50,284 bases of DNA from Blastococcus tunisiensis (GTDB taxonomy: Bacteria > Actinomycetota > Actinomycetes > Mycobacteriales > Geodermatophilaceae), in NCBI RefSeq assembly GCF_900112815.1, contig NZ_FOND01000028.1, positions 1 through 50,284 on the forward strand, read 5' to 3'. Shown here in pieces: positions 1 to 7,456 of this stretch. Within the stretch, counting starts at the first letter, position 1. Every line of letters starts with the position of its first letter. The notes beneath the pieces were generated by a model. That model was not told the origin of the DNA. It saw only the letters and a list, made by a program, of their open reading frames with translations, and made no database searches. A program made the position numbers and the translations under genes.

Positions 1-1
1 G

Positions 2-1450
2 CAGTGGCAGGACCGGCGTCCGCAGGGGGAGCGCCCGCAGCGTTCCGGCGCGCCCCGGTCCGACCGGCCGACCGGTGACCGGCCGCAGTGGCAGGACCGG
101 CGCACGCAGCGCGGCGGCCCCGGGGATGGCGCCGGCCACGAGCGTTCCGAAGGGTCCCGGAATGCCCGCGGGCAATGGCAGCAGCGCACGGAGCGCAACG
201 GTCCGCACGGCAGCAGTCCGACCGGTGACCGGCCGCAGTGGCAGGACCGCCGGCCCCAGGGAGACCGCCCGGACCGCACCGCCGCGCCACGAGGCGGCGG
301 TGGCTGGCGTGAGCGGCGGCCCACCGACGACCGGCGCGGCGCGCCGGCCCGCGGTGCTGGCCGACCGACCGCTCCCGGCCGGCCGGCGGGCGCCGGTGAG
401 GAGCGCCGTCCACCGCTCCCGCCCGGCCCGGCCATCCCGGACTGGGTCGACGTCCGGGACCTGGACCCGGCGGTGCGGAACGCGCTGCGGGGCATGGACC
501 CGCGGAACGTCGAGCGGGTGGCCGCCCACCTCGTCGCCGCGGGCACCCTCGTGGACGACGACCCCGCCGCCGCCCTGGCACACGCGCGTGCCGCCCGGGA
601 CCGCGCCTCCCGCGTCGCCGCGGTCCGTGAGGCCGTGGGGGTCGCCGCCTACCACGCCGAGGACTACGCCGAGGCGGCTCGTGAGCTGCGCGCCTACCGC
701 CGGATGAGCGGGGACGAGGGCTACCGCGCCGTCCTGGCCGACTGCGAGCGCGCTCTCGGGCGCCCGGAGGTGGCGCTGCGGCTCGTGGCGGAGGCGCTCG
801 CCGACGCCCCGGATGCGCAGGAGACCGCGGAGCTGCGGATCGTGGAGTCCGGCGCCCGGCTCGATCTCGGGGAGACCCCAGCGGCCCGGCTCGTGCTCGA
901 GGCGGCCCTCGGCACACCGCTGGAACCGGCGACCCTCCAGGCCGGGGACGAGGCCCGGCTCAGGCTGGCCACCGCATATGCCGATCTCCTGGAGCTCCAG
1001 GGCGAGACGGAGCGGGCGATGGAGTGGCTCGTCGCCATCGCCGCCGCGGACGCCGACGGCGTCACCGGAGCCGTGGACCGCCTCGGCATCGAGTTCACCG
1101 ACCTGGAGGACGAGTTCGTCGACGCTGCCGACGGCGACGGCGACGGCTCCGGGAACGAGGGCTCCGGGAACGACGGCTCGGCGAACGACGAGGACTCGGT
1201 GGACGTCGAGGACTCCCTGGACGAGGACGGCGGTACGGCCGGCGTCGAGCAGGTCGCCGACGAGCCCGCGAGCTTCCCGGCTGCCGCGCCACCGGAGGTC
1301 GTGGAATCGCTCCCCGAGGACGACCACGGACTCGGCCGCAGCTTCGACGAGGACGTCGAGGCCGAGGTGGCCGAGCTCCTGGGGGAGGTGGATCCGCCGT
1401 CGGCCGGCGCCGACCAGGACGGGGCCCACCCGTCGGGCACCGACGGCTGA
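2..1450 (+). CDS. TPR-like protein with Arg/Pro/Gln-rich N-terminal repeats (5' partial)
   Basis: The frame is open from the left edge of the window, so the true start lies outside and about 482 residues are visible. The first ~150 residues are low complexity, rich in Arg, Pro, Gly and Gln, and carry three copies of an RPQWQDRR-like motif, or QWQDRR at the cut edge. A well-behaved helical segment follows (about residues 158-345) that reads as tetratricopeptide-type helix pairs, for example around AAYHAEDYAEAARELRAYR. The C-terminal ~135 residues are strongly acidic with Gly/Ser/Asn/Asp runs. The mix of a basic repetitive head, TPR core and acidic tail suggests a scaffold or nucleic-acid-associated protein, but no enzymatic motif is visible and I assign no function. 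An SSB-like gene follows 92 bases downstream on the same strand. Confidence 0.8.
   Translation, partial: QWQDRRPQGERPQRSGAPRSDRPTGDRPQWQDRRTQRGGPGDGAGHERSEGSRNARGQWQQRTERNGPHGSSPTGDRPQWQDRRPQGDRPDRTAAPRGGGGWRERRPTDDRRGAPARGAGRPTAPGRPAGAGEERRPPLPPGPAIPDWVDVRDLDPAVRNALRGMDPRNVERVAAHLVAAGTLVDDDPAAALAHARAARDRASRVAAVREAVGVAAYHAEDYAEAARELRAYRRMSGDEGYRAVLADCERALGRPEVALRLVAEALADAPDAQETAELRIVESGARLDLGETPAARLVLEAALGTPLEPATLQAGDEARLRLATAYADLLELQGETERAMEWLVAIAAADADGVTGAVDRLGIEFTDLEDEFVDAADGDGDGSGNEGSGNDGSANDEDSVDVEDSLDEDGGTAGVEQVADEPASFPAAAPPEVVESLPEDDHGLGRSFDEDVEAEVAELLGEVDPPSAGADQDGAHPSGTDG
68..249 (+). repeat. 32-bp exact direct repeat inside the N-terminal region of the TPR-like gene
   Basis: The 32 bases at 68-99 recur exactly at 218-249, a spacing of 150 bases that keeps the reading frame. 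The last part of the unit, gcagtggcaggaccgg, is also present at 1-16. The repeat encodes the RPQWQDRR motif. In-frame spacing suggests the repeat number can change without disrupting the gene. Confidence 0.85.
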
Positions 1451-1542
1451 CATGCCGGGCCTCGTCGTCCACACCGCCCGGCGGCGTCCACAGATGCCGC
1501 CGGGGGGTGGGTGGGGGGCCGTGATCGGCGCAGGCTCTCCGC

Positions 1543-1902
1543 ATGAGCGTGGCCGTGATCGACCGCAACGACGTGGTGCTCCGGGGGCGCCTGTCCGCCC
1601 CCGCCGAGATCCGGACGCTGCCCAGCGGTGATCCGCTGCTGACCTTCCGGCTCGTGGTCCGCCGGCCCGAGCCGCGGGCGCGCGGGCAGTCGGTGGACGT
1701 GCTCACCTGCATCACCTACGACCGAGGACTGCAGCGGCGTGCGGCGATGTGGCAGCCCGGCGATGTCATCGAGGTCGAGGGCGCCCTGCAGCGGAGGTTC
1801 TGGCGCACCGGCAGCGGCACGGCCTCGGTCTGCGAGGTCAACTGCCGGAGGGGCCGCAAGGTGCCCCGTTCGGGCGCCGCCGGCGGCGAGCGGACCGCGT
1901 GA
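1543..1902 (+). CDS. Single-stranded DNA-binding protein paralogue (OB-fold)
   Basis: A 119-residue protein with the SSB-family OB-fold pattern: NDVVLRGRLSAPAEIRTLPSG, then LTFRLVVRRPE, then a late strand around GDVIEVEGALQRRFW. It should bind single-stranded DNA in the cytoplasm. It is shorter than the main replicative SSB and ends GGERTA, without the acidic DDDIPF-type tip used to recruit partner proteins. This makes it a paralogue comparable to the second SSBs of actinomycetes, not the essential one. The ATG at 1543 has only a weak upstream purine stretch. The next gene is convergent and starts its stop codon 8 bases after this one ends. Confidence 0.8.
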   Translation: MSVAVIDRNDVVLRGRLSAPAEIRTLPSGDPLLTFRLVVRRPEPRARGQSVDVLTCITYDRGLQRRAAMWQPGDVIEVEGALQRRFWRTGSGTASVCEVNCRRGRKVPRSGAAGGERTA

Positions 1903-1909
1903 AGGCCGC

Positions 1910-3220
1910 TCAGTCCGCCAGCGGACGCATGACCAGGCCGGTTCGTGGCTTCGGCACGAAGAGCGTGGACTTGCGCGGCATGCGGGCGCCGGCCCGGGCC
2001 ACCGCCGCCACATCGGCGGGCGAGGGTGGGCGCAGCAGCAGAGCCACTCCGGCCCGCTCCGCGGCGACCCGGAGGGCCTCCTCGACGCTGTGCGCGATCA
2101 GCACCGAGTCCGGGTCGTCCGCACGCCGCCACAGGTGCGCCAGGAGGCCGTGGTGGGCCAGGACCACGTCCAGGCCCCGCCAGGCGGGCGGCGCCTCCGG
2201 CGGCACGGTGGTGAGGACGTCGCCGGTGGGGTGGGACAGGTGCACCAGCCGCTGCCCGTCGCTCACCAAGAAGCCGGTCTGCTCCGGATCGGCCGCCCAT
2301 CGCCGGACGTCGTCGGCGAGCGACGAGCCACCGGCGGGCAGCTCGGTGAGACGGAAACCGGCGGCGGCGGCGTGGAGTGCCGCGTCCAGGTCGAGGCCGG
2401 GGACGACGCGGTGGATGGCATCGACCCGCAGCCCGCCGGGACCCATCGGGGTCACCAGGGCGAGGACGCTGCCAGGCCCTCCGCCGGTGCTGCGCTGGTG
2501 GGCGCGAGCGGCGGCGAACCGGTGGTGGCCGTCGGCGATGACCGCCTCGGTGCGGGCCAGGGCACCGATGACGCCGCCGATCGTCCGGCGGTCGGTCACC
2601 CGCCACAGCCGGTGCCGGACCCCGTCGACGTCCTGGACCACGAGGTCCGGCCGACCGCGGCGCATCTCCCCGGTCAGCGCCGCGACCTCCGGGTCGGGGT
2701 CGTGGGCGAGGACGATGGGCTCGAGATCGGTCGCGGTGGCCGACAACAGGGCCCGTCGTCCCTCCACCGCACGTGGATAGGTGTCCTCGTGCGGCAGGAC
2801 CGCAGTGGATCCTGGCGGCGGCAGCGCGACCGCCCCCAGCCACCCCACGGTGGCCGGGCCGTCGCCGGCCGGCTGCAGCTCGTAGAGCCACAACGCCGGT
2901 TCGGCGTCGCGGACCAGCACGCGGTCCTGCTGCCATCGGCCCAGCGTCGCGGCGGCGAGCTCGGCCGAGCGCTGGACGGCGTCGCCCTCGCCGGGGTCCT
3001 GGCCGTCGCCCGGCCCGGTGAGCGGCAGGATCAGCCGGACGACGTTGTGCGGGTCGCTCGCGGCCAGCCGGCGCCTGCCGGCCGGCGTCACCAGGTCGTA
3101 GGCTGGCGAACTCACCCGGGCGAGGTGCTCGGGGTCCTGGTGCCGATAGGTGAGGGCGCGGAAGGGACGGACGTCGAGGCCCGTCGCCGACGCGGACGAC
3201 CGGGACGACGACTGGGGCAC
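1910..3220 (-). CDS. DUF1015 family protein
   Basis: The frame stays open far upstream, but the family-like sequence begins at the GTG at 3220, giving 436 residues, close to the usual length of DUF1015 proteins. The conserved opening VRPFRALTYRHQDPEHLARV and the PAYDLVTPAGRR and HNVVRLILP segments are typical, as is IADGHHRFAAAR in the middle. The family has been likened to nucleotide-binding or kinase-like proteins, but its biochemical role is not established. It is divergent from the TPR gene at 3326, with 105 bases between the two starts available for both promoters. Confidence 0.82.
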   Translation of the reverse strand: MPQSSSRSSASATGLDVRPFRALTYRHQDPEHLARVSSPAYDLVTPAGRRRLAASDPHNVVRLILPLTGPGDGQDPGEGDAVQRSAELAAATLGRWQQDRVLVRDAEPALWLYELQPAGDGPATVGWLGAVALPPPGSTAVLPHEDTYPRAVEGRRALLSATATDLEPIVLAHDPDPEVAALTGEMRRGRPDLVVQDVDGVRHRLWRVTDRRTIGGVIGALARTEAVIADGHHRFAAARAHQRSTGGGPGSVLALVTPMGPGGLRVDAIHRVVPGLDLDAALHAAAAGFRLTELPAGGSSLADDVRRWAADPEQTGFLVSDGQRLVHLSHPTGDVLTTVPPEAPPAWRGLDVVLAHHGLLAHLWRRADDPDSVLIAHSVEEALRVAAERAGVALLLRPPSPADVAAVARAGARMPRKSTLFVPKPRTGLVMRPLAD

Positions 3221-3325
3221 GTGGTCGATCGTAGGAGCGCGGCGCCAAGCGCCCGGCACCAGCCGCCGGTCAGGGGCCGTCCCCGGACCCGGGCCGGGTC
3301 TGGCACGACGAGGGAGGTGGCACGC

Positions 3326-3718
3326 GTGTCGGAGTCCGCACCCGACGGCGGCGTCTACGAGTGGTACCAGCGCGGTAGCCAACTCCTGCGCGAGGGCCAC
3401 CCCGCCGCAGCCGCCACGCTCCTGGGCCGCGCCTCGGCGACGGAACCGGACTCGCGCAGCATCCTGGAGGCGCTGGCGCGCGCACAGTACGACGCGGGCC
3501 GCTACGAGGAGGCCGTCATCAGCTTCACCAGGCTCGCATCCACCAGTCCCACCGACGACTACGCGCACTTCGGCCTCGGGCTGGCCGCCAGCCGGGCCGG
3601 GGAACTCCGGCTGGCCGCCGAGCACCTCGCCCTGGCGGTCGCCATGCGTCCCGACCTCGGCCACTACGCGCGGGCGCTGCGCGGGGTCCGGGCCCGGCAG
3701 GCGGCCGGGCCCGCATGA
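3326..3718 (+). CDS. Small tetratricopeptide-repeat protein
   Basis: A 130-residue, almost entirely helical protein with about three TPR-like helix pairs: EWYQRGSQLLREGHPAAAATLLGRAS, then ILEALARAQYDAGRYEEAVISFTRL, then YAHFGLGLAASRAGELRLAAEHLALA. The GTG at 3326 was chosen because AGGGAGG lies eight bases upstream; another in-frame GTG is at 3317. The stop overlaps the next start as ATGA, so it is translationally coupled to the HAD phosphatase and may act with it as an adaptor. There is no signal peptide or membrane segment. Confidence 0.82.
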   Translation: MSESAPDGGVYEWYQRGSQLLREGHPAAAATLLGRASATEPDSRSILEALARAQYDAGRYEEAVISFTRLASTSPTDDYAHFGLGLAASRAGELRLAAEHLALAVAMRPDLGHYARALRGVRARQAAGPA

Positions 3719-4818
3719 GCGCCGACGCCGCTCCGCTGCTCGCCGGCAGCAGCGCCCCGCCCGCGCAGGTCCACGACGTGGCCCTGCTCGACCTGGACGG
3801 GGTGGTCTACGTCGGCCCCGAGGCCGTCCCGGGGGTCCCGGAGGCCCTGCACGAGGCCCGGCGGGTGGGGATGCGCCTCGGGTTCGTCACCAACAACGCC
3901 GCCCGGACGCCCGAGCAGGTGGCCGCCCACCTGAGCGAGCTCGGCGTCCCCGCCGAGGCCGACGACGTCATCACCAGTTCCCAGGCAGCGGCCACGGTGG
4001 TCGCGGACCTGCTCGGCGCCGGCGCGCGGGTGCTGCCCGTCGGCGGCCCCGGGGTGTCGGCCGCGCTCGACGCCGCCGGCCTGGTCGTGGTCGGGCGGGC
4101 CGAGGACCGGCCGGCCGCCGTCGTGCAGGGGTACGGCCGCGAGGTGGGCTGGGCGGACCTCGCCGAAGCCGTGGTCGCCATCCGGAACGGGGCTCGGCAC
4201 GTCGCCACGAACGCCGATGCCACGATCCCCTCTCCACGCGGCCCCCTCCCGGGCAACGGGGCGATGGTGGGCGTGGTCGCGGACGTCACCGGTCAGGCCC
4301 CGCTGGTCACCGGCAAGCCGGATCCGGCCATGCACGCCGAGTGCCTGCGCCGGACCGACGCGCGCCGGCCGCTGGTCGTCGGTGACCGGCTGGACACCGA
4401 CATCGAGGGCGCTCGGCGCGCCGGTGCGGCGAGCCTGCTGGTGCTGACCGGCGTGACCGACGCGGCCGTCCTGCTCGCGGCCGCCCCCGACCGGCGCCCC
4501 GACCTCCTGGCCGAGGACTGCACCGGACTGCTACGGGCCCACCCGTCGGTGGTCCCGGACGGACCGTCCTGGCGGTGCGGCACGTGGACGGCGCACCCCG
4601 GCGAGGGCGAGGACGTGCTCGTCCTGGAGACGGGACAGGGCGCGCCCACCGGCGACGACGGGCTCGACGGGCTGCGGGCGCTCTGCGCGGCGCACTGGGC
4701 GCGGCACCCCGCGGACGCCGCGGCCCCCCGAATCGTGGCCGCCGGCGCCCCGGCGGAGGCGGCGCTGCACCGCTGGGGACTCCCGGCGGCCGGTCCCGAC
4801 CGTGGCCGGCGCGCCTAG
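3715..4818 (+). CDS. HAD-IIA family sugar/nucleotide phosphatase (NagD/p-nitrophenyl phosphatase type)
   Basis: A 367-residue cytoplasmic hydrolase. HAD motif I is DLDGVVY (residues 26-32, nucleophile Asp26 and general acid Asp28). Motif II is the TNN at about 59-61. VTGKPDP carries the motif III lysine, and GDRLDTDIEGA is the metal-binding motif IV. This arrangement, with the cap between motifs II and III, defines subclass IIA, which includes NagD and phosphoglycolate or nitrophenyl phosphatases. The true substrate cannot be read from sequence. A C-terminal extension of ~80 residues beyond the HAD core is less conserved. The stop codon overlaps that of the convergent SCP2-like gene. Confidence 0.87.
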   Translation: MSADAAPLLAGSSAPPAQVHDVALLDLDGVVYVGPEAVPGVPEALHEARRVGMRLGFVTNNAARTPEQVAAHLSELGVPAEADDVITSSQAAATVVADLLGAGARVLPVGGPGVSAALDAAGLVVVGRAEDRPAAVVQGYGREVGWADLAEAVVAIRNGARHVATNADATIPSPRGPLPGNGAMVGVVADVTGQAPLVTGKPDPAMHAECLRRTDARRPLVVGDRLDTDIEGARRAGAASLLVLTGVTDAAVLLAAAPDRRPDLLAEDCTGLLRAHPSVVPDGPSWRCGTWTAHPGEGEDVLVLETGQGAPTGDDGLDGLRALCAAHWARHPADAAAPRIVAAGAPAEAALHRWGLPAAGPDRGRRA

Positions 4819-5153
4819 AGCAGCTTGCGCAGCCGCAACAGGTCGCGCAGGCCCGCCTCCAGCTTGACCCGTCCGCTCGCCCACGCCTGACCGAAGTGCA
4901 GGTCGCCGGCGACCATGGCCACGAGGTCGTCGCTGTTCATCGTCAGCCGGATGTCCGCCTTCGGCACCGCCGGCCCGTGCGGCAGCACGTGCAGGTCGCG
5001 GACGGCGCCGGAGCTCAGCCGCCCCAGCACCACCTCGTCGAGGTCGGTCAGCCGGCAGGAGAGGCTGCGGTCCAGACCCTCGGCGGCCGGGCTCCGGGCC
5101 AGGTCACCGAGGATGCTCCGGAGCGCCGTCATGCACTGATCCATCGTCGCCAC
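4815..5153 (-). CDS. SCP2 sterol-binding-like domain protein
   Basis: A 112-residue protein with the single-domain SCP2-like pattern: an early amphipathic helix, a strand segment (LSCRLTDLDEVVLGRL), and the characteristic end RLTMNSDDLVAMVAGDLHFGQAWASGRVKLEAGLRDLLRLRKLL. Such domains bind lipids or hydrophobic ligands in a central cavity; the actinobacterial ligand is unknown. I placed the start at the GTG at 5153 because a GGAGGAA lies about seven bases upstream; an ATG three codons later is the alternative. It is divergent from the tlyA operon and convergent with the HAD gene. Confidence 0.75.
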   Translation of the reverse strand: MATMDQCMTALRSILGDLARSPAAEGLDRSLSCRLTDLDEVVLGRLSSGAVRDLHVLPHGPAVPKADIRLTMNSDDLVAMVAGDLHFGQAWASGRVKLEAGLRDLLRLRKLL

Positions 5154-5244
5154 GCGGGCGTTCCTCCAAGGCTGCACGGGTCCGGTCCGGTCGCGAGACG
5201 TTACCGCCTCCGTTCGTCCGCCCGTGCCCGTCGCCCGTGGCCGG

Positions 5245-5250
5245 TAACCT
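5245..5250 (+). promoter_or_regulatory. Candidate -10 element for the tlyA-nadK-recN operon
   Basis: TAACCT in the 164-base divergent gap fits the actinobacterial TAnnnT -10 pattern. It would start transcription about 60 bases before the small gene at 5318. No convincing -35 is present, so this is a weak assignment. Confidence 0.35.
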
Positions 5251-5317
5251 CGCCAGCGACGAGAACCGGCCCAGCGGGACACCGCGGGTGGGTGCCACTC
5301 CACCGGAAGGCAGGGCG

Positions 5318-5533
5318 ATGACCGAGCCGAGCACGCCGCGACCCGTTCCCGGTCCGCCGCGCCCCGGTCCGCGTCCCGCCGAACCCGGCCCGGCGGACGG
5401 GACCGTGCCGGGGACGGCCGCCGTCGACGCGTTCGGCGACCTCGGCGGGCGGCCCATCGCCGAGCACGTGGCGGTCTTCGAGGCCGAGCACGCCCGGCTC
5501 GAACGCGAGCTCGGCACGATCGACCAGCTCTGA
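5318..5533 (+). CDS. Small Pro-rich hypothetical protein, first gene of the tlyA operon
   Basis: A 71-residue protein. The first ~35 residues are Pro/Arg/Gly-rich and probably disordered. The remainder contains a predicted helix (GRPIAEHVAVFEAEHARLERELGTIDQL), so the protein may dimerise through this short coiled coil. The ATG at 5318 follows GGAAGG; the frame is open further upstream but without a better ribosome site. Its TGA overlaps the tlyA ATG (TGATG), so the two are coupled. Small proteins of this kind occur upstream of tlyA in related actinobacteria to my recollection, but their function is unknown. Confidence 0.7.
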   Translation: MTEPSTPRPVPGPPRPGPRPAEPGPADGTVPGTAAVDAFGDLGGRPIAEHVAVFEAEHARLERELGTIDQL

Positions 5534-6330
5534 TGGCCCGCCGCAGCCGGCTCGATGCCGAGCTCGTGCGGCGGGGCCTGGCCCGGTCCCGCGAGCACGC
5601 CGTCGCCCTCATCGCCGAGGGACGCGTCGCCGTCTCCGGCCAGGCCGCCACCAAGCCGGCGACCGGCGTCGAGGCGGCCACCCCCGTCGTGGTCCGCACG
5701 GATCCCGACCAGCCGAGCTGGGTCTCCCGCGGCGCGCACAAGCTGCTCGGCGCGCTCGAGGCGTTCGAGGTCCCCGTCGAGGGACGTCGTGCACTCGACG
5801 CAGGCGCCTCCACGGGCGGATTCACCGAGGTGCTGCTGAGCCGGGGCGCGGCCGAGGTCGTCGCCGTGGACGTGGGCTACGGCGAGCTGGCCTGGTCGCT
5901 GCGCACCGACGAGCGGGTCCGGGTCCTCGAGCGCACCAACGTCCGCACTCTCGCGCCCGAGGCGATCGACGGGCCGGTGGACCTGGTGGTCGCCGATCTC
6001 TCGTTCATCTCCCTGCGGCTCGTCCTGCCCGCCCTCGTCGCCTGCGCGACCGACGACGCCGACCTGCTGCCCATGGTGAAGCCCCAGTTCGAGGTGGGAC
6101 GGGAGCGCCTGGGCGCCGGGGGCGTGGTCCGCGACCCCGAGCACCGGGTCGGGGCCGTCCTCGAGGTGGCCGCCGCGGCCGCCGCGCTGGGCTGGGGGAC
6201 CGCCGGCGTGGTGGCCAGTCCGCTGCCCGGTCCGGCCGGCAACGTCGAGTTCTTCCTCCGCCTGCGCCGGGACGCCCCCGCTCCGCAGGAGGACGACGTC
6301 CGCCGGGCGGTCCGGGAGGGGCCGTCGTGA
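5533..6330 (+). CDS. tlyA: TlyA family rRNA 2'-O-methyltransferase
   Basis: A 265-residue enzyme that in mycobacteria 2'-O-methylates 16S rRNA C1409 and 23S rRNA C1920, needed for capreomycin susceptibility. The N-terminal S4 RNA-binding domain covers about residues 4-62. The FtsJ-like methyltransferase domain has the SAM motif DAGASTGGFTE (89-99). Lys70, Asp155, Lys183 and Glu239 line up one residue later than the catalytic K69-D154-K182-E238 set of the M. tuberculosis enzyme, so it should be active. It starts in TGATG overlap with the upstream small gene. GGGAGGGG just before its stop probably serves the next reading frame. Confidence 0.94.
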   Translation: MARRSRLDAELVRRGLARSREHAVALIAEGRVAVSGQAATKPATGVEAATPVVVRTDPDQPSWVSRGAHKLLGALEAFEVPVEGRRALDAGASTGGFTEVLLSRGAAEVVAVDVGYGELAWSLRTDERVRVLERTNVRTLAPEAIDGPVDLVVADLSFISLRLVLPALVACATDDADLLPMVKPQFEVGRERLGAGGVVRDPEHRVGAVLEVAAAAAALGWGTAGVVASPLPGPAGNVEFFLRLRRDAPAPQEDDVRRAVREGPS

Positions 6331-6407
6331 ACCGCGGCGCGACCCACCGCAGGAACCGCACCGCGTCGCGAGCACGGCCGATCAGCGCCAGCGAGGAGAA
6401 CACGTGA
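6327..6407 (+). CDS. Candidate 26-residue basic ORF bridging tlyA and nadK
   Basis: This GTG-started frame overlaps the tlyA stop as GTGA (6327-6330) and itself ends at 6405-6407, overlapping the nadK GTG as GTGA. A strong GGGAGGGG ribosome site ends five bases before its start. The product would be very basic (VNRGATHRRNRTASRARPI and on). The geometry is that of a coupling ORF passing ribosomes from tlyA to nadK. Whether the peptide itself matters is unknown, and it could be chance in such GC-rich sequence. Confidence 0.35.
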   Translation: MNRGATHRRNRTASRARPISASEENT

Positions 6408-7456
6408 ACCAGCCCCGACCGGGCGCGCCCGACCCGCAGGAGCCCCGCCGGGTCCTCCTGACCGTGCACACGGGCCGGAGCGACATCGTCGACCTCGCCC
6501 GTACCTCGGCCGCCCGGCTGATCGCGGCGGGGATCGTCGTCCGCGTGCTGGCCGATGAGGCCGAGGACCTCGACATCGCCGGCGCCGAGGTCGTCTCGGC
6601 CGACGCCGAGGCGGCCGGCGGCACGGAGATCGTGATGGTCTTCGGCGGGGACGGCACGTTCCTGCGGGCGGCGGAGCTGGCCCGGTACACCGACGCCGCG
6701 CTGATGGGGGTCAACCTCGGCCGGGTCGGCTTCCTGGCCGAGACCGAGCCGGAGGCGGTGGAGGAGACCCTGCTGGCGATCGAGCGGTGCGAGTACTCCG
6801 TGGAGGAGCGCCTCGCGCTGCAGGTCGACGTGCTCGACGGCCGGGGCACCGTCGTCGGCGGCACCTGGGCGCTCAACGAGGTCTCCGTCGAGAAGGCCCA
6901 GCGCTCGCGGGTCCTCGACGTCGTCCTCGCCATCGACGGCCGGCCGTTGACCAGCTTCGGGTGCGACGGCGTCCTGTGCGCCACCCCGACCGGCTCGACG
7001 GCCTACGCCTTCTCCGCCGGCGGTCCGGTGGTCTGGCCCGACGTCGAGGCCCTGCTGCTGGTCCCGAGCAACGCGCACGCCCTGTTCGCCCGCCCGCTGG
7101 TCACCTCGCCGGATTCGGTTCTCACCGTCGCCGTCCCGGCCGACGGCAACCGGTCGCGGGTGTCGGCCGACGGACGGCGCATGGTGGAGGTGCCCGACGG
7201 CGGGCGGGTCGACGTCCGCCGCGCCGACCGGCCGGTGCGGATCGCCCGCGTGCACGTGTCCACCTTCGGCGACCGGCTGGTGGCGAAGTTCGGGCTGCCC
7301 GTGCGCGGCTTCCGGGACGCCCGCCACGCCGGCCCGGGCCACGAGCTCTTCACCAGCCGCACGGTGCTCGACCACGACGTCGTGGCGAACCCCGCCGACG
7401 CCGACGTCACCGCCCCGACGGAGGTGCCAGGTGCCGGCCCGCACGACCGCGACTGA
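6404..7456 (+). CDS. nadK: NAD kinase
   Basis: A 350-residue enzyme phosphorylating NAD+ to NADP+ in the cytoplasm. It shows the signature GGDGTFLRA (GGDG at 81-84), GVNLGRVGFLAE, the NE pair in WALNEVSVEK (158-159) and the substrate loop TPTGSTAY (194-201). The C-terminal ~55 residues after the catalytic fold form a variable extension. The GTG start follows gaggagaacac. It lies between tlyA and recN as in M. tuberculosis (Rv1694-Rv1696), and overlaps recN by 26 bases. Confidence 0.95.
   Translation: MNQPRPGAPDPQEPRRVLLTVHTGRSDIVDLARTSAARLIAAGIVVRVLADEAEDLDIAGAEVVSADAEAAGGTEIVMVFGGDGTFLRAAELARYTDAALMGVNLGRVGFLAETEPEAVEETLLAIERCEYSVEERLALQVDVLDGRGTVVGGTWALNEVSVEKAQRSRVLDVVLAIDGRPLTSFGCDGVLCATPTGSTAYAFSAGGPVVWPDVEALLLVPSNAHALFARPLVTSPDSVLTVAVPADGNRSRVSADGRRMVEVPDGGRVDVRRADRPVRIARVHVSTFGDRLVAKFGLPVRGFRDARHAGPGHELFTSRTVLDHDVVANPADADVTAPTEVPGAGPHDRD

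Noticed and set aside
1-250. CRISPR-like direct repeats
   Set aside because: Only two full copies, in frame inside a coding region, with protein-level repetition as the explanation.
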